Under the pieces are notes generated by a model. It saw only the letters and a program-made list of their open reading frames with translations. It ran no database searches and was not told the DNA's origin. DNA of 64,000 nt from Sphingobacteriaceae bacterium (GTDB lineage Bacteria > Bacteroidota > Bacteroidia > Sphingobacteriales > Sphingobacteriaceae): positions 1 to 64,000 of the forward strand of contig JAGIAD010000001.1 of NCBI GenBank assembly GCA_017745075.1. The letters are read 5' to 3'. The translations under genes and the position numbers were made by a program. Positions within the stretch are counted from its first letter, which is position 1; each line of letters starts with the position of its first letter. This document shows, piece by piece, positions 44,804 through 54,361 of this stretch.

Positions 44804-46711
44804 ATGAGATACTTATCCACCGTATTTTTCCTGCTTTTAATCTCTGTTACTGGTTTTGCGCAAGACAATTATGATGTAGACTTAATTCCATCCAATCTCC
44901 GTAACAGGGCCAACGCATGTATCAGAAACGAAGAAACAACGATTGATATGCGCTCGCCGGATAATGTAATCCTCAATGTAAAAAAGGCCATTACAGTATT
45001 TAACCAAAATGGAGAAGATGAAGCCCGTTTGGTCATCTTTTACGATAAAAACATTTCGATTAAAGGTATAAAAGGAGAAGTTTATAATAGTGTAGGTAAA
45101 CTCACTAATAAATTCTCTCAAAATGATTTTTCAGATATGAGTGCTGCCGATGGTTTTTCACTTTTTGTTGATAGCCGCGTAAAACATTATCTGCCATCGG
45201 TAAACCAATACCCTTATACCCTGGTTTACAATTATGAAATTAGAAATAAGCAAAACCTGATTATACCCGATTGGAGTCCAAAACCAGCCGATGATATTTC
45301 AGTGGAGAAAAGCACTTATACCTTTATTTGTAAACCGACAGACCAGGTAAGAATAAAAACCCAAAATTATAGCGGAACACCAGAAGTATTAACGGATGAG
45401 AAGCAGAAAAAAACAGTCTGGAAGGTAAGCAGTATTCCGGCTGTCAGAACAGAGCCTTATAGCCCGGCACACGAAACTTATGCAACCAACATTCAAATTG
45501 CACCGCAGCAGTTCTATTATTACAACCATAAAGGCAGTTATACCAACTGGAAAGAACTGGGTAAATGGGTATATGACGATTTATTGGCAACACGTAAAAC
45601 CTTACCGGCTGCTACCATTGAAATGGTAAAAAACCTGGTCAAAAACGAAAAAACAGAGAAAGACAAAGCACGTAAAATCTATCAGTATTTGCAGGATAAA
45701 ACAAGATATGTAAGTGTACAAATTGGTATTGGCGGTTTTCAGCCCATTGCAGCCAGCGAAGTAGACCGGTTGGGCTATGGCGATTGTAAAGCGCTGGTAA
45801 ATTATATGCAAAGCCTGCTCAGTGCAGCAGACATAGATTCTTATTACTGTGTGGTTTCAGCCGGTTCTGAAAAGAAAAGCATGGATCCTGGATACGCCAG
45901 CATGGTGCAGGGCAATCATGTGATCCTTTGTATGCCATTAAAGGGCGATACCACCTGGCTGGAGTGTACCAGTCAGAAAATCCCATTTGGCTTTTTAAGC
46001 GATTTTACCGACGACAGGTTGGTACTGGCCTGTACAGCAGATGGAGGAAAATTATTGCACACGCCTAAGCTAACAACGACCGAGAACCTGCAGGTACGTA
46101 AGGCCGATTTAACTCTTCATTCAGACGGAAGTATCTCCGGAAAAATGAATACTGTTTACGCCGGCTCACAGTACGAGAATCAGGAATCGTTAATAGGTAA
46201 ATCCATAACCGAGCAGCATAAATTATTAAAACAAACATATAACATTGATAATATCGATTTTGAGACAGTTTCCTTTGCCCAGAAAAAAGATATATCTCCA
46301 ACATTAACAGAAGATATCATCGTTAACATCCGGAATTATGCGCCGGTTAACGGAAATAAGATGTTTTTACAGCTCAATGCTTTTAATGTAAAACGGTCTA
46401 TCCCTGAAATAAGAAACAGAACCCTCCCTGTTTACATTAACCGTGGCTATACTGATGAAGATACCATTGTTTATACCCTGCCGGATAATGTAGATACAGC
46501 ATTAATTACAGGGCAGGATAAAACGCTTAAAAGTGATTTCGGGCAATATGTTTGTAAAACATCTTTAGAGGGCAAAAAACTAACCTATTACAGGAAGTTT
46601 ATTTTAAACGACGGCACGTTTCCTGCGGAAAAATATGCAGACTTTTCGAAATTTATAAATGAGGTAAACTCGGCTGATTATCTAAAATTGGCATTTAGCT
46701 TAAAAAAATAG
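44804..46711 (+). CDS. Exported DUF3857 / transglutaminase-like protein (intact)
   Basis: A 635-aa exported protein with a signal peptide ending VTGFAQ. A DUF3857 domain (about 40-230) precedes a transglutaminase-like domain with Cys328 (GYGDCKALVNYM) and His372 (QGNHVILC). The third residue is Glu387 (TWLECTSQKIPFG) instead of the usual Asp. It begins at the base after the stop of the degenerate paralogue, so the two are co-translated. A role in cleaving or cross-linking periplasmic peptides is likely, with unknown substrate. Confidence 0.87.
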   Translation: MRYLSTVFFLLLISVTGFAQDNYDVDLIPSNLRNRANACIRNEETTIDMRSPDNVILNVKKAITVFNQNGEDEARLVIFYDKNISIKGIKGEVYNSVGKLTNKFSQNDFSDMSAADGFSLFVDSRVKHYLPSVNQYPYTLVYNYEIRNKQNLIIPDWSPKPADDISVEKSTYTFICKPTDQVRIKTQNYSGTPEVLTDEKQKKTVWKVSSIPAVRTEPYSPAHETYATNIQIAPQQFYYYNHKGSYTNWKELGKWVYDDLLATRKTLPAATIEMVKNLVKNEKTEKDKARKIYQYLQDKTRYVSVQIGIGGFQPIAASEVDRLGYGDCKALVNYMQSLLSAADIDSYYCVVSAGSEKKSMDPGYASMVQGNHVILCMPLKGDTTWLECTSQKIPFGFLSDFTDDRLVLACTADGGKLLHTPKLTTTENLQVRKADLTLHSDGSISGKMNTVYAGSQYENQESLIGKSITEQHKLLKQTYNIDNIDFETVSFAQKKDISPTLTEDIIVNIRNYAPVNGNKMFLQLNAFNVKRSIPEIRNRTLPVYINRGYTDEDTIVYTLPDNVDTALITGQDKTLKSDFGQYVCKTSLEGKKLTYYRKFILNDGTFPAEKYADFSKFINEVNSADYLKLAFSLKK

Positions 46712-46775
46712 ACTAAATCAAGCTTGGCGTCTTCTCTGCGAAATTTGTGAAATCTGCGGGAAACAAAAACAGCCC

Positions 46776-46898
46776 TTAGCTTAAAAAAATAATTCCGAGG
46801 GCAATGCCGATAATCATGATCAGGTACATTAAAATTTCTGTTGAAGCAAATCTTTTGTATTTGGTCCAGAAAGAGTAATCATTTTCCTCGTTGGGCAT
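46776..46898 (-). CDS. Candidate 40-aa single-pass membrane protein (not in ORF track)
   Basis: Reading the minus strand from the ATG at 46898 gives MPNEENDYSFWTKYKRF followed by a hydrophobic helix (ILMYLIMIIGIALGIIFL) and a stop: 40 residues with an acidic, then basic, then hydrophobic layout typical of real small membrane proteins. It lies 37 bp downstream of the SDR/DUF2867 gene on the same strand and could share its transcript. No family is recognised. Confidence 0.5.
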   Translation of the reverse strand: MPNEENDYSFWTKYKRFASTEILMYLIMIIGIALGIIFLS

Positions 46899-46935
46899 TT
46901 TATCTACTTTTTGCGACAAAAATAAGTAAATAGAT

Positions 46936-48384
46936 TTAATTATTGGATTGGTAAGTAGTAATCTCTTTAGCCATACCCTTAAAAAGAACTACATGAAAAG
47001 GCCACATGGCATACCAATATAACCTGCCCCATAAACCCTTAGGCCTGAATGTGGCTATCTGAGACAGAAAGGCTTTTCCATGAAACTCAATTAATTTTAA
47101 TTCGAGCCAAGCCTCTCCAGGCACCTTCATTTCTGCATAAAGCAGCAGTCTTTTAGCTTTTTTATCCGCCAATAACACTCTCCAAAAGTCCAGCACATCA
47201 CCTGCTTGCAGATCTATATTGCTGGTTCTCCCCCTGCGTGTTCCAACCCCGCCGAACATCTTGTCTAAAAATCCACGTAAATGCCAGAGCCAATCCATAA
47301 AATACCAGCCTCTGCTGCCCCCAATACTCCAGATATTATCGAAAACTTCTTCAGCTTTGCGTTCGAAAGGCATTTTTACTTTATATTGTAATGTACCATT
47401 TTGCGGAACCTTTATCTGATCCATAAAATTCGAATTGAGATAACCACGATTTAAAGCATCTTTCCAGCTCGAAACAATAGAATTCTGGTCAATCTTTTCA
47501 AAAGCCAGGTGCAGGCATTCTGCATAACTTAAACAATTTCGTGGTACTACTTCCTGTATGCGGTTATCTTTGCATATCACTTCGTTTTTCATACTATCTA
47601 CCAAACTTCTTGCGAGCGAATAAGGCACAGACGTGATCATATTCAGCCATAAAGATGATAAGCGTGGTGTTAGTACAGGCACAGTGATAATCCATCTTTT
47701 CAATCCCCGTTCTTTGGCATACCCCAAAAGCATTTCACGATATGTTAAAATATCAGGTCCACCAATATCAAAAGTTTGATTATAAGCTTTATCGTTGTGC
47801 AGAACACCTATCAAATAAGCCAAAACATCGCGAATACCAATTGGCTGACAAAGTGTTTTCACCCATTTCGGCGTAATCATGAATGGTATTTTCTCAGTTA
47901 AATCGCGTATAATTTCGAATGAGGCACTTCCAGAACCAATAATAATTGCAGCCCTTAAAATGGTGTAGGCTTTTCCTGACGATTTAAGCTCTTCTTCAAC
48001 TGCTAACCTCGATCCCAAATGTTCGGATAAATGTTCATCATTAGCTATGCCTGTTAAATAAATAATCTGCTTACAATTTGTTTTTTTGATGGCTTCCGAA
48101 AAATTTTCGGAGGAAGTTTTCTCCATATCTGAAAATCCGGTTTGGCTAGATGACATGGAATGTACCAAGTAGTAAGCGGCATCTATATCCTCAGGGATTT
48201 CCTTTAAACTTTCGGCCTCAAGCAAATCGCCGGTAATGATCCTTACCCGATCACTTAATTCAGATTCGGAAATAAACCTGCGCTTATCCCTAACCATACA
48301 AATAATTTCATGATTTTCTTCCAATAGAAGTGGAATTAATCTTGTACCGATATAGCCATTTGCACCAGTTAATAAAATTTTCAT
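46936..48384 (-). CDS. NAD(P)-binding SDR-type protein with DUF2867 domain
   Basis: A 482-aa protein. The N-terminal extended-SDR domain has LLTGANGYIGTRLIPLL and the atypical-SDR block YYLVHSMSSSQTGF; the C-terminal DUF2867 domain (from about 330) includes RGWYFMDWLWHLRGFLDK and LWGRLYWYAMWPFHVVLF. The substrate is unknown; homologues are often annotated as NAD-dependent epimerase-like. I start at the ATG at 48384 (MKILLTGANG), eight codons inside the ORF. Confidence 0.88.
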   Translation of the reverse strand: MKILLTGANGYIGTRLIPLLLEENHEIICMVRDKRRFISESELSDRVRIITGDLLEAESLKEIPEDIDAAYYLVHSMSSSQTGFSDMEKTSSENFSEAIKKTNCKQIIYLTGIANDEHLSEHLGSRLAVEEELKSSGKAYTILRAAIIIGSGSASFEIIRDLTEKIPFMITPKWVKTLCQPIGIRDVLAYLIGVLHNDKAYNQTFDIGGPDILTYREMLLGYAKERGLKRWIITVPVLTPRLSSLWLNMITSVPYSLARSLVDSMKNEVICKDNRIQEVVPRNCLSYAECLHLAFEKIDQNSIVSSWKDALNRGYLNSNFMDQIKVPQNGTLQYKVKMPFERKAEEVFDNIWSIGGSRGWYFMDWLWHLRGFLDKMFGGVGTRRGRTSNIDLQAGDVLDFWRVLLADKKAKRLLLYAEMKVPGEAWLELKLIEFHGKAFLSQIATFRPKGLWGRLYWYAMWPFHVVLFKGMAKEITTYQSNN

Positions 48385-48597
48385 AGGTCGGGATTTAAGA
48401 GATAACAATAAATAAAAGGCTTTGTTAGCATAATCCTCTGAATAGTGAGTAATTCGTATTCTTTACAGCTCTACAAACAACTTTTAAGTCATAAACATGT
48501 AAAACAACCCTCATTTTTAACATCTTAAAATAGAAATGGGCAACATTTAAGTTAAACCACCGTATAAATAGCTCAATATCACACCAAACCATACTGA

Positions 48598-49383
48598 ATG
48601 AAGAAATACATCCTGGACATTGCTACGATTTTTTTAGTGGGTATGAGCATTGTCGGAACAAGTTGGAAAGCTATGGAGCTTCCACGCACACAACAAGAAG
48701 CAGTTAAAGCTATTGCTGCAGATAGCCTGTATAATCGATATATTTTAAACGTTTATCGTCAGGTACGTTTAGATTCTGCCGGACTAAGTGAGCAGGTTTT
48801 CGAAAAGGCATTAACCGGATTTTACAATATGAAATATTCGGGTTTACTACATGCCAAATCCATCTTAACCATTGCCGATTTTGATCAGGAAAGCTGTAAA
48901 AAGCGTCTTTATATCATCGACCTGGCCAGTAAGAAACTATTGATGAATACCTGGGTGGCCCATGGCCAGAACAGTGGCGGAGATAAGCCCTCCTCTTTTT
49001 CCAATAATATAAATTCCAACCAGAGTAGTTTAGGCTTCTATTTAACCGGCGAAATTTACAATGGTAAACATGGTCGCTCGCTCAAATTAGATGGTATGGA
49101 CCAGGGTTTTAACAACAATGCCAGAGAAAGATCAATTGTGGTGCATGGGGCAAGTTACGTAAGCCAGGAAACCATCAATCAATTGGGCAGGTTGGGCAGA
49201 AGCCAAGGCTGTCCGGCAGTCTCTGCAAAATTGGCCGACCAGGTAATCAATAACATTTCTGACCGGACAGTGCTTTTCATCAATAATTCAGACCAGCAAT
49301 ATAACTCCGTCTTTTTAAATGAAACCCTGGCGGCCAGTATAGTTTTAAACCAGGAACAGCTCTTTACCGCACAGGTAGATTAA
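48598..49383 (+). CDS. Murein L,D-transpeptidase catalytic-domain family protein
   Basis: A 261-aa exported protein with an N-terminal hydrophobic segment (about 4-24). It belongs to the YkuD_2-type group: His183 in IVVHGASYVS and Cys205 in LGRSQGCPAVS form the expected catalytic pair, with YIIDLASKKLLMNTWVAHG as the first strand block. It probably forms or edits peptidoglycan cross-links or anchors envelope proteins. Its stop codon overlaps the stop of the convergent gene at 49380. Confidence 0.88.
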   Translation: MKKYILDIATIFLVGMSIVGTSWKAMELPRTQQEAVKAIAADSLYNRYILNVYRQVRLDSAGLSEQVFEKALTGFYNMKYSGLLHAKSILTIADFDQESCKKRLYIIDLASKKLLMNTWVAHGQNSGGDKPSSFSNNINSNQSSLGFYLTGEIYNGKHGRSLKLDGMDQGFNNNARERSIVVHGASYVSQETINQLGRLGRSQGCPAVSAKLADQVINNISDRTVLFINNSDQQYNSVFLNETLAASIVLNQEQLFTAQVD

Positions 49384-49832
49384 TGCTGCTTGATATTTTT
49401 TTTATTGAGCTTTTCAGGAAGAATTCTGATAAAAAAGGATTTGCTGCCTGCCAGTAAATCCCATACCCAGCGGTTGCTGTCTACTGCTTTTTCGCCGCAA
49501 TCTACCACCTCGGCTCTTTCAAGCAGCTTTTTAACCAATGCCTGAATCCATTTTATCTGTACGATACGGTTAAAGGATAGCCCCAGGTAATCGCAGTATA
49601 CATGCACAAGGATTTCTACAATAAGCGAAGCGTTAGAAATAACAAGTGCTTTGCCAAAGTGCTGTTTATAATCGGCTTTAATTGTATTTACCAAAAGCTC
49701 AAACCGCCTGAGCCTTGTGTCTGCTTTTCCCTCTAAATAAGTCCAAAGTTGAGCATTGCTATATACACGGATTAATTGAGGCTTTAGCCCAACTTTAATT
49801 TTATTTCCTGCCAAATCGTAAATTTTATCCAT
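49380..49832 (-). CDS. Hypothetical protein
   Basis: A 150-aa soluble protein with a mixed helical profile and a basic C-terminus (LPEKLNKKNIKQH). I do not recognise the family. Two cysteines are present (YCDYLGL, VVDCGEK). It is convergent with the L,D-transpeptidase gene and the two stop codons share bases (49380-49383), so no terminator separates them. The gap to topB upstream is about 200 bp without other genes. Confidence 0.65.
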   Translation of the reverse strand: MDKIYDLAGNKIKVGLKPQLIRVYSNAQLWTYLEGKADTRLRRFELLVNTIKADYKQHFGKALVISNASLIVEILVHVYCDYLGLSFNRIVQIKWIQALVKKLLERAEVVDCGEKAVDSNRWVWDLLAGSKSFFIRILPEKLNKKNIKQH

Positions 49833-50035
49833 TCATTAAAATAAATTGTAGGAGTTAGATGGATATATTACTGAATTGTTAATCAATTCGATATAAAAAA
49901 TTACTGATCCAAATGATGGACAAAGTTATCTGATAATTGTTTACCAAAATTGGGTTTAAATTGCATTGTGAGTAATTTTTTTAAGCTGTTGCCGATATTT
50001 TAATCATCTTTGGGGTTGAAAAGATAAGTCTATTC

Positions 50036-51889
50036 ATGAAGATTGTAATTGCAGAAAAGCCCTCTGTTGGTCGTGAGCTTGCCAAAGTTTTCGGGGCAAC
50101 CACCAGAAAAGATGGATACATTGAAGGTAAGGGATATTCTTTTACCTGGGCGTTTGGGCATTTATTACAATTGGCACCACCGCAGGATTATGGCTTTATC
50201 GGCTGGCGCAAGCAGCATTTACCCATGTTGCCCCAAAAATTTAAACTCGCTGTAAGAAAGATAAAAACAAAGGATGGTTTTGTAGAAGACCCGGCAGTAA
50301 GGAAACAGCTGGACACCATTAAAAAACTTTTCGATGAAGCTACTGAGATTATTGTAGCAACGGATGCGGGGCGTGAGGGTGAATTGATCTTCAGGTATAT
50401 TTACTATTATCTAAAGTGTAAAAAGCCTTTTAAACGCCTTTGGATATCTTCACAAACAGATGAAGCGATAAAGGAAGGCTTCAGGAACCTGAAACCTGGT
50501 ACAGATTACGATACTTTGTTTAATTCGGCACATTGTCGCTCAGAATCAGATTGGCTTGTAGGAATGAACGCTACACAGGCACTAAGTATTTCGGCTGGCA
50601 ATAGAACAGTTCTTTCACTGGGACGGGTACAAACACCTACCCTGGCCATGATCTGTGCCCGTTTCCTGGAGATTAAAAACTTCGTTCCTCAAACCTATTA
50701 TCAGATCAGTATTTTACTTTCAAAAGATGAACAGGTTTTTAAGGCCATATCCATCGCTAATTATAAAGAAAAGGAAGAGGCAGAAAAATTATTCGCGCTC
50801 GTAGAGGATGTGGCTTCCGGTTTCCCTACAGGCGGTAATATTACCGCTGTTGAAGCTAAACCAAGAAAAGAACCTCCACCACTGTTGCATGATTTAAGTA
50901 GTTTACAACAGGAAGCCAATAAGAAAAAAGGATATACTGCCGATCAAACCCTTAATATCCTGCAAAACCTGTATGAGAGTAAACTGGTTTCTTATCCCCG
51001 TACCGGTTCGCGCTATATTGGCGATGATATTTTTGCCGGCGTTCCAGACTTGATTGCAAAATTTACCGATCATACTGATTTCGGGAAACAGGCGCAGTTT
51101 CTGCAAACCGTTGCCTTAAATAAGCGGAGTGTTAATGCTAAAAAAGTGACCGACCACCACGCCATTTTACCTACTGGCGAGCAGGCTTATGGCTTAAGTG
51201 CCGATAAACAGGCGGTTTACGATATGGTTGTAGGCCGCATGATTGAAGCGTTTCACCAGGAATGTTTAAAAGAACTTACTAAAATCACTATACAATCGGG
51301 TGTTACATTTGTGGCCAATGGAACAGTAATCCGCTCTGCAGGCTGGAGAGCTGTCTTTAATGATCCCGAAGATGATAAAAAAGACGAAGATAACGCTGCA
51401 TTACCCAAAATTGCAGTTGGCGAGCAGCTGCCTGTTACAGAAAAATCGCTTCTGGAAAAGCAGACCAAGCCAAAACCTATGTATAACGAGGCATCGTTGT
51501 TAAAAGCACTCGAAACCTGTGGTAAAGAGATTGAAGATGAAGAGCTACGTTATGCCATGAAAGACAGCGGATTAGGCACACCAGCCACACGGGCATCTAT
51601 CATAGAAACCTTAATTACCAGAGAATATATTACAAGGGAAAAGAGAAATCTTGTACCTACCAATAAAGGTCTGGCTGTTTACGAAGTAGTGAAGGATAAA
51701 CGAATAGCACAAGCCGAACTTACCGGACAGTGGGAAAAAAGGCTGGAAGAAATCCGATCGGGATCATCGGTAAAGGATTTTAAATCTGAAATTACCGAAT
51801 ATACCAAAACCATTACCCACGAACTGTTAATTGCAGGCGCAAGTATATCGGGTAAACTTGAAGAAGAAAAGAAACCTGAAAAGGTTTAG
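50036..51889 (+). CDS. topB: DNA topoisomerase III (type IA)
   Basis: A 617-aa type IA topoisomerase. The TOPRIM domain begins MKIVIAEKPSVGRELAKVFG and includes IVATDAGREGELIFRYI; the active-site tyrosine lies in LVSYPRTGSRYIG. DHHAILPTG and the late motif GLGTPATRASIIETL are present. No C-terminal zinc fingers, so it is the short form. It decatenates DNA, often with RecQ-type helicases; recQ is at 19 kb. No conjugation genes are near, so it is probably the chromosomal copy. Confidence 0.95.
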   Translation: MKIVIAEKPSVGRELAKVFGATTRKDGYIEGKGYSFTWAFGHLLQLAPPQDYGFIGWRKQHLPMLPQKFKLAVRKIKTKDGFVEDPAVRKQLDTIKKLFDEATEIIVATDAGREGELIFRYIYYYLKCKKPFKRLWISSQTDEAIKEGFRNLKPGTDYDTLFNSAHCRSESDWLVGMNATQALSISAGNRTVLSLGRVQTPTLAMICARFLEIKNFVPQTYYQISILLSKDEQVFKAISIANYKEKEEAEKLFALVEDVASGFPTGGNITAVEAKPRKEPPPLLHDLSSLQQEANKKKGYTADQTLNILQNLYESKLVSYPRTGSRYIGDDIFAGVPDLIAKFTDHTDFGKQAQFLQTVALNKRSVNAKKVTDHHAILPTGEQAYGLSADKQAVYDMVVGRMIEAFHQECLKELTKITIQSGVTFVANGTVIRSAGWRAVFNDPEDDKKDEDNAALPKIAVGEQLPVTEKSLLEKQTKPKPMYNEASLLKALETCGKEIEDEELRYAMKDSGLGTPATRASIIETLITREYITREKRNLVPTNKGLAVYEVVKDKRIAQAELTGQWEKRLEEIRSGSSVKDFKSEITEYTKTITHELLIAGASISGKLEEEKKPEKV

Positions 51890-51982
51890 CAGTAAACACT
51901 TTTAATTTTGCTGCGAAAAATCCAAATTTTCATCGTTTCGCATTAAAATCCGGGATGATTATCTTCTTGCAATACCATTAGT

Positions 51983-53896
51983 TTATAAATCTGTAAACTC
52001 CCAGGCACTGTGGTAGGCATTCAATTGTTCTGTGTAACGGATAAACTCAGCATAAAAATTAGATTTCGACAATGTAGCGCTATCGCCAATAACAACCAAC
52101 TTTTTCCTGGCCCTCGTCATGGCAACGTTCATTCTTCTCGTATCAGATAAAAAGCCTATACTTCCATCGTTATTACTGCGGGTCAGGCTGATATAAACCA
52201 CATCGCGTTCCTGCCCCTGAAAGCTGTCAATAGTATTAACCGCAATTTTATTTCGATAAGGAATTAAAATTTCATTTTCCTGAACCAGGGTATTTAAAAC
52301 CTGAACCTGCTGTTTATATGGAGACACAATGGCAATAGAGGGAAAACTTTCAATTGAGGTTTGATCCGCCAAACCTGAAACCAAATGAGTTAAATGTTTA
52401 ACCAAAAATGCCGCTTCGTCAGGATTGGTTGTACTGGTCCCATCTAATTTTTCATCGTAACTGCAACCCGCTGTATCAATAAACTGAATGGATTGATCGT
52501 CAGCAAACAATAAATGATCTGCAACAGAATGATGGGCTTTTAACTCATTTTTATAAAACACCTGTGATGAATAACCCATAATAGCTGCATTCATCCTGTA
52601 TTGTTCGTTTAACAACACAACTGACTCAGGATGAAGGTTTACTGTTTTTTCTAATAAAGTATTACTTAAACCATTCCTGGCAGCCTCATTTGATTTTATA
52701 GTTGGGGAAAGCTGAAAATGATCTCCCGCCAGGATCACCTTCTGCGCCTTTAAAATCGGTATCCAGCAGGCCGGTTCAAGGGCTTGCCCGGCCTCATCAA
52801 TAACAATGGTATTGTATTTTAAATTTCGAACCGTATAATGGTTTGCCCCTACCAAAGTAGCCGTAATGATCTGCGCCTTACTAAATAGGTTATCCATGAT
52901 ATACTGCTCCGTTTTTTCTACTTCTTTTCCGATTTTATGTGCTTCATCAAACAATGCCTTGCGTTGGTCGCGTTCTGCTTTGCCAAAACTCCGCTTGTAT
53001 TTATGGGCCATACTCTTATATTCACTGGCCTGTTTTTTTAACGCTTTAATGGTTTTCATGTCCGGATGATCGGCCATTTGATGATCGAGCGTAGCCGCAA
53101 GTAATTTTTCAGAAACCCTGGCCGGGTTGCCCACTCGAATTACTTTTAGCCCTTCGGCAGCTAACCTCTCCGTAAGTAAATCAACGGCGGTATTACTTGG
53201 CGCCACAACCAGTATTTTTTGATCATAATGTTTTATAAGCGATTTTATGGCGTGCACCAGCGTTGTGGTTTTTCCTGTTCCGGGAGGGCCATGCACTATA
53301 GCCAAATGATCGGCAGCAATAATTTTATTCACCGCTAGCTGCTGCGAATCATTTAGCGTATTGGGAATAATAAATTTTTCCTCTCCCCTAAATGATGGCT
53401 TTTCTCCTTTTGTTAAAATGCGGATCAGTTTATTTTCTGATTCGTTTTCGGCCAAATGTGTTGCCTGTTGAAGGGCACTTTGCATTTCGTCGTAACTGTT
53501 ATTATCAAAAAGTAAATCTACGCCGAGCTTGCCGTTTCTTGTCCAATCTGGCAATTCATCAATACAGAAGCTGATTTTCATCCTGCTACCACTTTGGTGC
53601 GTTATAATTCCTTCTACACGGTCTTCTTTGGCATCGTGATTAGAAAATAATACCACAGCAGAGCCAAAACGGAACTGATGGGAAAAATCTTGATGGGTAG
53701 TCCTTTCAAGCTCTACAGTTAAATAGTCGCCACGGCCAATTTCCGTATTCCGGATCGCAATAGGATACCATGTTAAACCCAAAGCCCTCCTATCTGCCGC
53801 TGAAGTATTTTCCGTAAGTTTTAAATAGGATTGTAAATCTTCTTCACGCTCGGTGTTGAGCAGGTCCTGAAGTTTTTTAAAATATTCTTTCGACAA
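51983..53896 (-). CDS. SF1B helicase, Upf1/IGHMBP2-like
   Basis: A 637-aa superfamily 1 helicase. Walker A is HGPPGTGKTTTLVHAI, then VVAPSNTAVDLL, motif II VIDEAGQALEP, motif III AGDHFQLSPT, motif V NTIDSFQGQERDVVYIS and motif VI NVAMTRARKKLVVIGD. About 150 N-terminal residues form the accessory beta-barrel region. It likely unwinds or remodels DNA or RNA; the exact role is unknown. The start is TTG at 53896. It lies 81 bp downstream of the HipA-like/DUF3037 pair on the same strand. Confidence 0.9.
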   Translation of the reverse strand: MSKEYFKKLQDLLNTEREEDLQSYLKLTENTSAADRRALGLTWYPIAIRNTEIGRGDYLTVELERTTHQDFSHQFRFGSAVVLFSNHDAKEDRVEGIITHQSGSRMKISFCIDELPDWTRNGKLGVDLLFDNNSYDEMQSALQQATHLAENESENKLIRILTKGEKPSFRGEEKFIIPNTLNDSQQLAVNKIIAADHLAIVHGPPGTGKTTTLVHAIKSLIKHYDQKILVVAPSNTAVDLLTERLAAEGLKVIRVGNPARVSEKLLAATLDHQMADHPDMKTIKALKKQASEYKSMAHKYKRSFGKAERDQRKALFDEAHKIGKEVEKTEQYIMDNLFSKAQIITATLVGANHYTVRNLKYNTIVIDEAGQALEPACWIPILKAQKVILAGDHFQLSPTIKSNEAARNGLSNTLLEKTVNLHPESVVLLNEQYRMNAAIMGYSSQVFYKNELKAHHSVADHLLFADDQSIQFIDTAGCSYDEKLDGTSTTNPDEAAFLVKHLTHLVSGLADQTSIESFPSIAIVSPYKQQVQVLNTLVQENEILIPYRNKIAVNTIDSFQGQERDVVYISLTRSNNDGSIGFLSDTRRMNVAMTRARKKLVVIGDSATLSKSNFYAEFIRYTEQLNAYHSAWEFTDL

Positions 53897-53977
53897 GGAT
53901 GAATGAGATTAATTGGTAACTGCTTAAATTGGTTAAAGGAAATCAAGCGTTATGCGCCAGGCACCATACAAATAGCG

Positions 53978-54361
53978 CTATAAAACCAGCTCCTGGTGCA
54001 ATCTTAACAAAGTTTCTTCAGGATCATCGCAAAAACCAGGATGCACTTTTGAACATTGTACCACTGTACTCCTGGTTGCGGTAAGCCACCTGAAACGCGA
54101 AGCCTGGTCGTATTGCCCGATTGGCCCTGAGCCTTTTGCAGCAACACTGATCCGTTCGAATGCAGTAAGATTTTCTTTCAGCTCCGAAATATCAATTTCA
54201 GTAGAAAAAGCTTTAATCCTATTTTCATCCAAAACAAAAATACTTTTTAAAAACTTCTGCTTAGCACAAAATAAAATGATCCCCACATTGATAAATTCTT
54301 CGCGTTCTACCCTGGGCATTACGCGGATTACAGCATACTCAAATAAGAACTTCCCTTGCAT
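53978..54361 (-). CDS. DUF3037 protein, partner of the HipA-like kinase
   Basis: A 127-aa protein beginning MQGKFLFEYAVIRVMPRVER with the DUF3037 core REEFINVGIILFC. It overlaps the 3' end of the HipA-like kinase gene by 23 bp. DUF3037 genes are recurrent neighbours of HipA-like kinases, which suggests a two-protein unit; the function of DUF3037 is unknown. Confidence 0.88.
   Translation of the reverse strand: MQGKFLFEYAVIRVMPRVEREEFINVGIILFCAKQKFLKSIFVLDENRIKAFSTEIDISELKENLTAFERISVAAKGSGPIGQYDQASRFRWLTATRSTVVQCSKVHPGFCDDPEETLLRLHQELVL

Noticed and set aside
50036-51889. topB as a marker of an integrative conjugative element
   Set aside because: No tra, relaxase or integrase genes are nearby, so a chromosomal housekeeping copy is more likely.
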